Of a DNA stretch of 64,000 bases, positions 42,635 to 53,221 are shown piece by piece; within the stretch, counting starts at the first letter, position 1, and each line of letters starts with the position of its first letter. A program made the translations under genes and the position numbers. A model generated the notes under the pieces. That model ran no database searches and had not been told where the DNA came from. It worked only from the letters and a program-made list of their open reading frames with translations. The DNA lies in assembly GCA_037176845.1 (NCBI GenBank), contig JAYKXP010000005.1, positions 620,001 to 684,000 on the forward strand, written 5' to 3'. Source of the DNA: Paramarasmius palmivorus. Lineage: Eukaryota > Basidiomycota > Agaricomycetes > Agaricales > Marasmiaceae.

Positions 42635-44494
42635 TTACAAGTAATACGCGTCCACCACAGCTGTATCCCCTTCCATTATCAGCGGTAAATTAACACGACA
42701 TCTTATCCCTCTTCCACCTAAGGTCTGTATTCTCCTTGCCAAACCAGAGGGCATTTCATAACCCTTGTCAACGTGGTTAATGGAAGTCCAAAAGACACGG
42801 TCAAACGACAACGAAACATCTACAGCTGCCCCTCCTTCTCTTGACTCCAGCATACTCAGAACACTTGAAACGTGTCTGAACATTATATTCGCGTCATATT
42901 CGTTTTGGTGCTGATACAATCGTTCACTGACAACCAGACATTTAAGAAGTGGTAATAGTGGCGCTGACGAGGGCGACGAGGTCAACCTAGAACATACATT
43001 CATCAAAATGGACGCGGACTCCGGCCAATATGGCGGCACCCTGATCTTCAATGACAGCCCAACTAATCCTGGCTGGTTCTCCAATAGAGAAAGAACTGCA
43101 TCGCTGGAGTATGGTTCGGCGTGGAGTACCAATTCCCGGAGAGGACATGATGAGCGTGCAAGAAACGCATGCAGAGATGCGAGCCGGTCGTCCCTATAAG
43201 AAATGGTGGCCACATCTTGATACGTGTCATGATCACCACTGGTCCTCGATATGCGCTGACTTGTGAAAATCTTGAGCGAGGAGAGGGCAGGTAACGTCAG
43301 GACGGAGAAAAGAACGTCCAAGGATGATAATGTGTCCGAATTGACTACTGTGAGATCACGTAGACCAATAGTGTGAGTTGAATGAAGAGACATTTGGGAA
43401 ATGGAATCTGGGGCTGGTGAAAAACTATGGAGATAGAGCGATCTGAGGTTTGAGAGATGAAATAGCGCTTCGAGAAGCACCCCACAATCTGATTCCTCCT
43501 TGTAGTTGATTTTGAGAATCTGAAGATTACTCGGGATATAGTCCGGCTTCAAGACCTCGACAACCATATGGGTGAGACTCGGTGAATCTCTCACCAAGCT
43601 CCAGAACCACTGAGTTTTTGGACCAACATCGTCCCAGACCTTCTCCCCGAAAAACGATAGACGATGCAAACTCTGGGGCCGAAATTCTTCATGAACAAGC
43701 TGAATGGGACCATCCGTGTCGAGATCGTAAGACAGCTCCTCGCAGCGGGAAAGTTCCCTCATAATAGAGCCAAGCACAGAATATCCAGCGCGCTCTATGA
43801 TTTGGGTGGTATCCTCGTGTAACATATAGGAATCTTCAAGATGTTCGTGAAGATGAATCTTGAGTGGATGTTCCTTCGAATGTCCAAGATAGATGTGGAC
43901 TAATCTAGCGTGCTTCCTATCCAGCTTGGCTAGGTTGAGGCGGATGGAGGACCATAAACGAGGCAATCCAACGATAACGTTCATCCAATGGGAACAGACG
44001 TGGGATAAGCGGGAGGGAATAGCGTTGGTGCGTTTGCGAGTGATGAATCTGCCATCCGAACATCCAAAAGTGGTCCTGCAATTGTACTCGCAATGGCTAT
44101 GGTCCTCTACCACGGCGGAACTGATATCTAGGGAAAACTGCTCTGGACGATCCCCAAGGCATGCGCGCGAGAAAATCTCTTGCAAGATCTCGACAGGAAG
44201 CTTTCGAATGGGAGAAATCCAGCTTTTTCGTCGCTCGATGTCTTGACGAAGAGTAGCTCTGTGTTTTTCGAGCCTCTCTAAGCCGTACCGAAGCCATATT
44301 ATCCTCTCCTCCACGCGCTCCAAATCTTGGACACTCCTCTCGACAAAAGAAGGAACTTGGGAAAACTCGACGCGAGATGGAAGGTGGTTTGACCGTAGAA
44401 CCTCGATGTTCAAAGGTGGATGGTGCAGTTGAGGTACTTCGTATAGAACCCGACATGCTTCGCACAGGGATGTAGAGACTCCTGGAGAAGACAT
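42635..44494 (-). CDS. F-box-like protein F12 (diverged)
   Basis: About 619 residues from MSSPGVSTSLCEACRVLYE. It has LNIEVLRSNHLPS, a coiled coil (VEERIIWLRYGLERLEKHR), SPIRKLPVEILQEIFSRACLGD, a cysteine loop (CEYNCRTTFGC) and VCSHWMNVIVGLPRLWSSI, then leucine-rich sequence to the C-terminus. A longer reading from 44527 would begin inside a predicted 5' leader intron (GTAAGA donor, ACTGCAG acceptor), so the internal ATG is chosen. Together with F1 and F11 it forms the more diverged outer set of the array. Presumed SCF substrate receptor. Confidence 0.83.
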   Translation of the reverse strand: MSSPGVSTSLCEACRVLYEVPQLHHPPLNIEVLRSNHLPSRVEFSQVPSFVERSVQDLERVEERIIWLRYGLERLEKHRATLRQDIERRKSWISPIRKLPVEILQEIFSRACLGDRPEQFSLDISSAVVEDHSHCEYNCRTTFGCSDGRFITRKRTNAIPSRLSHVCSHWMNVIVGLPRLWSSIRLNLAKLDRKHARLVHIYLGHSKEHPLKIHLHEHLEDSYMLHEDTTQIIERAGYSVLGSIMRELSRCEELSYDLDTDGPIQLVHEEFRPQSLHRLSFFGEKVWDDVGPKTQWFWSLVRDSPSLTHMVVEVLKPDYIPSNLQILKINYKEESDCGVLLEALFHLSNLRSLYLHSFSPAPDSISQMSLHSTHTIGLRDLTVVNSDTLSSLDVLFSVLTLPALSSLKIFTSQRISRTSGDHDTYQDVATISYRDDRLASLHAFLARSSCPLRELVLHAEPYSSDAVLSLLENQPGLVGLSLKIRVPPYWPESASILMNVCSRLTSSPSSAPLLPLLKCLVVSERLYQHQNEYDANIMFRHVSSVLSMLESREGGAAVDVSLSFDRVFWTSINHVDKGYEMPSGLARRIQTLGGRGIRCRVNLPLIMEGDTAVVDAYYL

Positions 44495-44713
44495 TGGGAT
44501 AATTGGATATCCTGCAGTCTGGAACATTATGCCTTAGGGATTGAAGGAGTTTAGACAAATTGAGTCTTACCGTTTGTGTCAGACACATCGTGACGGTTGT
44601 GAGCTAAGTTGGCGAGCGCCAGCGCCTCGTGTGCTCGGAACATGCTTTCATTGTACATCGTATATCCATACAGCCAAGCCCGACTATACACTAAACCACG
44701 ATACAGTACAAAA

Positions 44714-46937
44714 TTACAATAGTCCCAGCTTACCACCCTCCCGAAGGAACGCCTCTTCGAATTCGTCACCTTCAGGAGGCATCGCCGGATCATCTCTTAT
44801 TTCCAACAAACCTACTTCCTCTTCAATCGTCGTAGTAACAACCACATGAGCGTCGAATTTGCTTTGTGCTGGTTTTTCGGGGTGTGGACCATACACCACA
44901 TCAGTACTCAGGAACATTGTGAATTCTCGACGTTGATCTCGCAGCGGGAGCCTTGTCAAGCCATGCAAGAACTCCCCGACGAATACCTAGAGTGGAGGGC
45001 ATGTGTAAGGGGAGTGTCCAAGAAGAATATTGAAGCTTACCTCTTTATCCCGAGGCTGCAATGAAGAACACAGCTCCCACACTGGTGATTCCGGTATCAT
45101 CTCGTCTGGTAAGTGGCTTTTGGCTTTTCTTAGGATTCGACTATAAAGTTCCTTCAATTCAGGCAATGTCTTGCGAACTTCCCATGAACGAGGAGAGCTT
45201 GGGAGCTGGACCGAGATTTCTAGCGAAAAGGTGTCTTCGGGAATCATGTCGATTAGTACTGTCTCCACTGCTGTCAAGGATAACTCAGGTGTATGTAAAA
45301 GCTACTCCAATCATCAGTCAGATAGATAAGAGAACAGGTAAAGGCCGGGCTCCCACCGATTTTGTTTGCCATTCATCGTCATCTGGCCACCCAAACACCT
45401 CGATGACATTCTTCCACAGTGCCTTGCTTTCATCTGGGACTTGTACCAAAGACATGGGCAGAACATCGTTCACCACCGACCGGACGATCTCCAACGTTGT
45501 GTAGTCGCGTAAAGCCTGCCCGTGGTTCGCATTGAGCTGTCTGGATACCGCAAATAGAAAGAACTCTTGGATGCCAGCGGAGATGAAGGTTTGGGTATTG
45601 TGACACTCTGCAGCGGCCTTGAGGAAAAGCTCAATGAACCGGGCATATAGGGAGGACTCAATTTCAAGGCCATCTCTACGAGACGATTCGATCAGAACAA
45701 CGGGGATCCAGACGTGGAACCAACATGAACGCTCACATAACATCCAATTCAATACCCTGCATCAAGTCTGAGAGTACGCGCACTTTGTCCGCGTCTGACA
45801 GCAAGGAAATTGCTTGAGCCAATGTGTCAGAGGCGTGTGGATATTGTGAGCACGCAGGGACCTGAGCGATGAACTTGAGCGCAAGGTTTTTGACGCGAAG
45901 GTCGTCACTTGAACTAGTGCCAGTCATTATCAATAAGAGTGGCACAATCGGAAGTAAACCCACCAAGTAAAATCCAAAGCATCAATACAGGCATCCAATA
46001 GCCCGTTCTCTTCTGGCGTACTTTTCAAGTCATGATACATATTTTCCAAGCGTCGTGCAACGTTCCTAACGCCAAGATCACGCCAAACATTACGTCGAAG
46101 GTATTTGTCGTATGTTATAGTGACGGCAGACAGGGGAAGCTCTGTAGGCTGAGAACTCAGCGGATGATGAAGCGACGTTGCGAGTGCTTTGAATAATGAA
46201 GAGGGAGTGAAGATACATTCCAGATACTCAGCGTTCACTTGTGCAATGGCATCGAGTTGTGCAATGCCTAGCAAGAAATCGAGGAAAGGCAATATCGGAT
46301 GTGACCCTGAATTGGAGCTATGTGTCTCGTTGGTGTAGACTTGGGCTATGTCTGGGTACATAGGAGCTGCACTGGGAACGTCTTGCCTGGACTAAATATG
46401 AGAGAGAGGCTTGCGGGGCAGTTCATTTGTGAGACGTACCATTGGGTATCAAGGCACGCAGCAAATTCCATTAGTACTCCTTCCAGATCTTTTGCAGGCC
46501 AACGAGAGCATCTCTGTAGTAGCTGGGCTGTATCGCGCCAGGCAATTTGGGTCAACACGATACGCAAGGCTCGATGTCGAAACTGTTGGGAATATAATCC
46601 AGGTCTGGCAGAATGGTTAGCGTTGGATGAAGGGCCCTCCAATGACGTCCACGAACCTGGAAAGTTCCAATAGATCACCATACATCTCGTACGGAACGGG
46701 TTCTCCATTGTGATGTGGAAAGCGTTTCTCAACGTCGTGAAGCTTTTTATGAATCACAGCATTTTCGATAACCCTTATCGTTGACTCTCCGAGTTTGTGG
46801 ATGTAATTTCCGGATAGAGCGCCTAGCCCGTCAGTTGTTTCGTTGTATTCAAGACTGAAACTGAATTCAGTCTGTGTTGGGAAGGAGAGGAGTGAAGAGC
46901 GTGAGGAAAGCACTGAGACGCTGTCCTTCGAAGACAT
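44714..46937 (-). CDS. Family X protein X3, full length with PX-like C-terminal region
   Basis: Seven exons (46937-46657, 46604-46440, 46386-45964, 45913-45737, 45675-45357, 45301-45041, 44986-44714) give 632 residues with all phases consistent. Exons 1-4 correspond to those of X1 and X2. Exon 5 adds a block with ARFIELFLKAAAECH, FFLFAVSRQL, LRDYTTLEIVRSVV and LWKNVIEVFGWPDD. Exons 6-7 encode EDTFSLEISVQ, SWEVRKTLPELKELYSRI and VFVGEFLHGLTRLPLRDQRR. This pattern resembles a PX (phosphoinositide-binding) domain, though the classic basic motif is weak. A helical-repeat scaffold with a lipid-binding end is a guess. Neighbour of F12. Confidence 0.75.
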
Positions 46938-47464
46938 GCAAACGAGGTCGATGGTGGCGGAACAGTAAGTATTCGCTGGTCGAAAGCTGTTGACCGACCA
47001 TCATAAGGCCTACGAATGGTATGTTGCATAGTTCGGGAAGAGTGCATTCACACCCGCTAGAAATCGATTCCTAATAAGGAAAAATCCATCTCGACACAAA
47101 ACGTTTCCCGCCGAAAAAAAAACAGCCGACGTTTTCCGGAGCGTTTTTGTCCTCGAGAAACCCTTCGGCACGAATCCGATTGGCTGATTATGGGTTTTTA
47201 GAAACGTATCCAAAAATTTCAGGTGTCTCGTTGGACCAGAAACGTCTTCTTTTTGAAAAGCTGTCCGACTATCAGACAGCGATTTCTTCTGGGTGTGATT
47301 GATATCTAAGAACTTGAAGAAGTTAGCTATACCGAAAAGGGAAAATGCGCGCACTTCGTCGGCCGCGTATAGCGTTATTATTTGATATTCTGGGGTATAC
47401 TTGGGTACACATTAAGTACAGACTAGCGTTCAATACAAGATTGCAATAATAATGTTACTAGAAA
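46938..47464. other. Spacer between X3 and X4
   Basis: About 0.5 kb. The part 47060-47400 has unusual A/T-rich and TTT/AAA-rich composition unlike the neighbouring spacers. No gene, splice structure or terminal repeats identified. Confidence 0.4.
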
Positions 47465-49683
47465 CTATAGTAATGCCAGCATCTTAGCCACCTGTTTGAA
47501 TTCCTTTTCTTCATCTTCAAGGTCAAGAAACGACCTCGATTGACCTTGTAATCCCTTCTCTGTAATCGCCGCGATAGTGACGATTGGGACATTGACCTTG
47601 ACACGTTTTCGCTCTTGAGGATAAGCGCCATACATCACATCCGTGCTCAGGAATGCTACGATCTCCTGACATTGGCCTCGTAAATGGAGTTTGGTCAAGC
47701 CAGACAGCAACTCCTCAACGAATACCTGAGCTCTAAAATGAATCCAGGAAAGCCAGTAGAACCATCAAAACATACCTCCTTATCCCGGGATTGCAGAGAA
47801 GAATACGGTCTCCATAATGGGGAAGGCAATGTCGTCTCATCTAAGGAAGTGCTTCTGCCTTTTTGCTGGACTCGATGAGAAAGCTTCTTCAGATCGGTTA
47901 AGGTTTTGCGGACTTCCCATGAACGACCTGAGTGCTGTACAGAGATTTCCAACAAAAAGGTATCTTCAGGGGCTGTGTCGACCATTTCTACTACGACTGT
48001 TGTCATGGCTAGCGCAGATCGATTCAACAGCTACATACTCGAGTCAGGGATGTGATTGACATAAACCGGAGAAATCCAAACACACCTCAGTAAAGGATCT
48101 TCGTTCCCACTCATCATCTGGCCAACCAAAGACCTCAACGACGTTCTTCCACAACGATTTGCTCTCATCCGGAACTTGTACCAAGGACACAGGTAGGTGA
48201 CCTTTTACTACCGATCGAACAATCTCTAGCGTCGTATAGTCACGCAGGGTCTGCCTATATCTCGCATCATCTAGCTGCCTGGACACCGCAAACAGGAAGA
48301 ACTCCCGAATGCCCGCACATATCAATGCTTCTTGAGTATCCTGGCTTTGAGCAGCGGTCAGTAGTGAGAATTCGATGAAGCGAGTATGCAGGGTGGACTC
48401 TATGTCGAAGTCATCTCTGCGTAAACAGTCAGAACGCGGAAACCGAATAGACAAGTATCAACGCGTACATATCACCTTGTTCAATCCCAACCATCATTTC
48501 TGAAAGTACATGTAGCTGCTCTGAGAATGAGAACAAAGAAATCGCTTGAGCCAAGGTGTGCAAGGCATAAGAGCGCGGCGACAACACAAGAACCTGAACA
48601 ATGAACCTGAGTGCAAGTTCTTTTATGTGAGGGTCTTGATTTGAACTAGTATGGACGGAATGAGAGGGGTTCATGTAATGCCAAGATCCGAGTTGACTCA
48701 CCAGACAAAATCCAAAGCATCCAAACACGCATCCAACAGCATTCTCTCCGATCCGAATGACATCTCACGATACATATTCCTCAACCGCCGCAGCACGTTC
48801 TGGACACCAAGGTCCCGCCAAACATTGCGTCGAAGGAATCTATTGTACTTGATAGTGACTATGGAGAAGGGAAGCTGTCCAGCTTCGTCGCCCAGAGGAT
48901 GTTGGTGTGACGTGGCAAGAGTTCTGAACGATGCAGAGGAAATGAGGACACAGTCCAAGTAATCAGAGTCGAGCTGTACAATGCAAAGCAAAAAGTCGAG
49001 GAAGGGAAGGACCGGGTGCGGTTCGGATTTATGTGTCTGGTTGGTATAAATTCGAGCAATGTCTTGATATGAAGGACTTGCGTAGAGATTCCCTTGCCTG
49101 GAAACAGTATGAGGGTTGATTTAGGTATGTATTAACCGCGAGACGTACCATTGGGCATCTTGAAGACAACGAGCAAGTTCCACCAGCACTTCACGCAAAT
49201 ACGTGGCAGGCCAGCGAGAGCACCTATGCAGTAGCTGTGTAGTGTGACGCCGTGCAATTTGGGTCAACACGATTCGCAATGCCCGTTGTCGAAATTGTCG
49301 GCGATATAAATCAGGTCTAGTCAAGAGTGGAGATGTGAGCTTTGGTCACATTTCATTACATCAAGAGTCGCCAATGAATCATGAATGAACACGAACCTAC
49401 AAAGCTCCAACAAATGACCATACATCTCATAGGGAACGGGTTCTTCATTGCCGTGCGGAAAGTGCCTCTCGATATTGCGAAGCTTCCTATAGACTACAAG
49501 GATGTTGATACCCTTGAGCGTTAATTCTCCGAGCTCGTTGATATATCGTCCAGACAAAGCGCCTGGCCCGTTGATGGTTTCACTAGATCCGGTACGAGTG
49601 GAGAAGCTGAATTCGGTTTGTGTTGGGAAGGAGAGGAGTGAAGATCGTTGAGAATGGATTGGGGTGCTATCCATCGAGGACAT
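47465..49683 (-). CDS. Family X protein X4, full length with PX-like C-terminal region
   Basis: Seven exons (49683-49397, 49316-49149, 49097-48702, 48645-48469, 48416-48086, 48030-47776, 47725-47465) give 624 residues. It parallels X3 throughout, with the same intron phases: GPGALSGRYINELGELTLKG, PDLYRRQFRQRALRIV, PSFL-type exon 3 with FLRRNVWRDLGVQNV, LAQAISLFSFSEQL, FFLFAVSRQLDD and LWKNVVEVFGWPDDEW. The C-terminal part reads EDTFLLEISVQ, SWEVRKTLTDLKKLSHRV and VFVEELLSGLTKLHLRGQ, ending VAKMLALL. X3 and X4 are tandem duplicates in head-to-tail order. Unknown function; the PX-like assignment is by pattern only. Confidence 0.75.
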
Positions 49684-49766
49684 TGGGGAACGAGGTCGAT
49701 GGTAGAGGTACTAGACGCATTGATGGGTCGAATGCTGTGGAACCAGTGTCATAAGGACTGCCAATA

Positions 49767-50139
49767 ATGTACTCGAAAGCGCGCGTCCCGCGCAGATACC
49801 TTGCTTGTCACGGAGTCTCGAGGATGTTCAACGACAAGAAATCGAGACTGAAGCTTGAAGAGCCGAGGGGTGGAATTCTCAGGGACCTGACAGAATCGCT
49901 CTGTGAAAGGTTGGCTGAAGCGCTGAAGGTCGACTTGACGAAAATTCATGGAAAATTCCATTGGAAAGGGTTGTTTGAAGCTATTTGGTTAGAAGGGTGG
50001 GAAAGTGCAAATCATTCGGGAGAGACCTTGACAAGCAAGGTAATAGCATAGGTGCGAAGTGGAGTGATAGCTAACAGTATGACAGGATGCGGGTATCAAC
50101 TGCGGGAAGGAGGTTTGGGCGCTAAAGGTTTGCTTATAG
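49767..50139 (+). CDS. Small two-exon protein, unknown
   Basis: Exon 1 (49767-50039) and exon 2 (50086-50139) are separated by a 46-nt GT-AG intron with a good branch site (GCTAAC), giving 108 residues. The middle reads ILRDLTESLCERLAEALKV then KIHGKFHWKGLFEAIWLEGW, predicted helical, and the end is GKEVWALKVCL. I recognise no family. It lies between X4 and nrt2 and converges with nrt2. The clean splice is the main support; it could be a remnant of a longer gene. Confidence 0.4.
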
Positions 50140-50267
50140 GCACCCACGCCTGACGCAATGTTACTCTTTTGATGCATTCACGTTTGAAAGAAGAGTCTAT
50201 GCAGAATTACTACACACAAACTACCTCAGCTCGCAATCAGAGGATATTTTGTTTTTTAAATTTCAAG

Positions 50268-52253
50268 TTACAGTTTCGGGACACCAATCGGTACTAGCAA
50301 TAGATTAACTCCCTATAGGAAAATATCAGCATTAGCGAGATAGCATGAAGCGTATACTCACTATCGCGACGATACCCGATATCCAAAAGGCTTTTCCGAG
50401 TGGACTAGGCTGAAATCTAAATATCAAAGCGAAAATCAAGCCCCCGCCGTTTCCGGCTGCTCCAACGAGACCAGACATGGATCCATTCGAATTAGGATTG
50501 CAGTGAGGAACAAGAGCAAAGTTTGCGCCGTTTCCAGCTTCGTTGAAAATGGCGCAGAGTATCATGAGAAGAATGAATATTCCCACTGTAATTGAACTGA
50601 GTCTTCAATGTCTCCGATGAAAGTGGAGTGTTCTTACGCGATGGGTCGGGTCGAGAGTCGATGTAGAATCCCCAAGCAAGTGATAATACACCTTGAAGTA
50701 AACCACAAGCAATGGTGAGATATTTTTTCCCTGGAACACCGTAGCGGGAGTACACCATATCACCGGCCCAACCTCCAAGCGCTCGTGTAAATATATTCAT
50801 TAAACCGAAGGTCGACGCAAGCTATGTGACTGCGTGAGTGGCCTGCCACGGAAAGAAAGGATCGTAACGTACGTAGCCAGCTTTTGTCTGCCCGAAGTCT
50901 TCAGCCTGGTACAAATCAAAGACGACTGGAAGGTAATGTGTTCAGGCTTCGATGTTTGAGGTAGAGCGTGGAAATGGAAACGTACTGTGGGCAAGGTACG
51001 CGTCGATCGCGAGCTCGAACCCAAAGGTAGCTGAAAAAATTTTCAACATATGTGGGTGATCATCAAGCATCACTTACTCATGTACGCGAGGGCAGGTAAC
51101 CAAGTCAAAGGTTTGCTCAGTGCGTCCAGAGCAACTGCAACGGTGAGTTTCTGGTTGACTGCCTTTGTTGCTTCCGAATTGAGTTCTGGAATGACCGGGC
51201 CAGCTTCACGGGTCTTCTCGCCTTTCTCTTCCAATGTAGATTGACCTATGTCCGGGGATTCAGGGACACTTTCGGAGACAAGATGCCTGTCAGACCATCG
51301 TCCATTGGGGTGGTCGGTACCAAAGAGTAAACAGAGAACAGCGACCAAAATCAGAACAGGGACAGGTACGATGGCAAAGGCAGCTAATAGCAATCATGGA
51401 TGAGAACGCTGAAATGTACCATGCAAGCGTTGAAACCAACCTCTCCAGGCTACATGTTGACTCATACCGTCCCTTACGAGCCGGTCGTACAGCGCAACCA
51501 TGATAATGAATGTGAAACCACCGCCGGAGTTACCCCACCCTGCAGCTATTGCGTTTGCAGTGCCAACAATATTTGTATCAAAGAATACGGTCGTCCATGC
51601 TTGGCAGCATACAAAGGTGCCTCCCAGAATACCTGGCTATTTTCTCAGCAGTGTGTACAAGATAAGAATAGACGAATTGACGTACCGATGAAGAATCTGA
51701 CGGCATACAGACCGCCCACGGAAGTGACAGTCCCGGGTAGTCCTGAAGGGATAGCACCCAGGATCAGAAGACTGGCCATTACTTTACGAGGTCCATAAGC
51801 TGTGGAGGAGAGCCGTCAAGAACGGGGATCCAACACACGCGGGAACGTACCGTCGACAAGGGGGCCGACAATGATTCGTACAACGAGTGTAGCGAGCAGG
51901 GAAATGATATTTGAGTTGCCTGCAAAATCCTGAGTGATCAAGATGGCGAGGAGAGCTAACGACTAACCTATTTGCGCATTTGTCAATTTCAGGTCGTCCT
52001 TCACGGCTTCAGGTATCAAGGGCGAAAACGCGAACCAGGAGAGGCTACAGGACAGGAATAAGCAGGGCTACAAGACACATAGGCTACAGACTTACAAGGC
52101 ACTCCAGAAACCGAGCCATGAAAGCAGGAAATTGATCGAATACTGATTCCTGAGCGTCAGGAGAGGGAGAGACCTGCATTTCTGATTAGCAGGATTCACA
52201 TCAACCGTCGTCAGCGTCTTCCAAACAGAAGAGAGGCGCGAATGGGAGACCAT
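50268..52253 (-). CDS. nrt2: Nitrate transporter (NRT2/CrnA type, MFS)
   Basis: Eleven exons (52253-52096, 52044-51968, 51919-51851, 51799-51686, 51632-51420, 51383-51078, 51030-50986, 50925-50873, 50821-50638, 50585-50362, 50312-50268) sum to 495 residues in frame. It is a 12-helix MFS protein. It shows [33 protein letters not shown] with GPRKVMA (the MFS loop 2-3 region), the nitrate signature [12 protein letters not shown], a long hydrophilic loop after helix 6, and the second signature [15 protein letters not shown]. Fungal NRT2 proteins co-transport nitrate with protons at the plasma membrane. It is divergent from nir1 across a 968-bp spacer. The last short exon ([14 protein letters not shown]) is the least certain. 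Confidence 0.93.
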
Positions 52254-53221
52254 CCTGGCGAGAAAGGTGGAGTAGAGAGCGGTGGAGCAGATAAGAACGT
52301 CTATGTGTTATTCAAACATAAGCCGCGCGTACTATATTGAATACTAGAATAAAGATATGCGCGACTTTGAATTCGAATTTGTTCCTTATCTCTACTTTTC
52401 GGTTGCTTCTTGGTCTCTGATTTCCGCAACGCGTACATTGCCATTCATTTCCCAAGATAAGAACGATAAGAAAAGAATTATGTCGCCCTAACAGCAATTT
52501 GCCTAGCGTACGATGGGAGTAATGTGGTGCTTGGGCGGTGACCTGATTCTCGAACCAGGATGGAAACCATTGGAATATGGTGCCTTCTCATTTGACGAAC
52601 TTGACCACATGACGGAGACTAACGGCAAGTCGTATCTACCCATACCAGCCCAAGGAATTGACGTCCGAGATAAGAGAATGAATGCTTTTGCCACCGAACA
52701 CCACCGAACAGTTCGGCGATCCAGAAATAGTTGTACGCGTATCGGACATGATCACCGTGATTTCTAGCGGTTCTGATCTGGAAACGATTAAGTATTGAGG
52801 GCGAAAGTGAAGAAAGGAATCATCAGTCGAAGTTGACTTGAAGACGGAGACTTACTTCAAGATCAGGGCTGAGTAATAGGGCCAGCGTTTGCCTTGAATC
52901 GAAGAATACTTCCAATGGTGAGCACCATGCTTGAAGCGTCGCGAGCTGATAAAAAATGTTGAATCTCCTTTGGTTTCTAGCACTGACAGTGAGAGAGAGA
53001 ATGAGAGAAAATTCACGGCTGGGTGTGACACATGTCACAACGCTGTTTCTTCCCTCTCCCTCCGAGCTTGTGCCGAACTACACACTCCGGAGTCCGAATT
53101 GTACACGGTTTCTCTGCGCTATCCGACTGTCCGAAAATTGGTTATTCTTATCAGAGCAAAACAATGGAAGAAGTTAGCGTAAACGAAAGTGAACTTTCCT
53201 CATCATCGCGCTGCAACAATC
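52254..53221. promoter_or_regulatory. Bidirectional nrt2-nir1 promoter region with GATA sites
   Basis: 968 bp between two divergent start codons. GATAAG (or CTTATC) occurs at 52290-52295, 52385-52390, 52456-52461, 52465-52470, 52670-52675 and 53148-53153. The pair at 52456-52470 is spaced like the double sites bound by AreA/NIT2-type nitrogen regulators. No protein gene is credible here; the short frame at 52513-52767 has no support. Confidence 0.55.

Noticed and set aside
44495..44527. Start of F12 at 44527 (and of F11 at 40704, F6 at 25309)
   Set aside because: Each upstream ATG falls within a leader intron with good donor and acceptor. The next in-frame ATG follows the acceptor.
47391..47405. 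Second end of the MITE-like element (TTCTGGGGTATAC)
   Set aside because: Only about ten bases match the terminal repeat and no partner end was found nearby.
52513..52767. An 84-codon open frame between nrt2 and nir1
   Set aside because: No homology-like motif, no splice structure, low-quality composition and a position inside the shared promoter.
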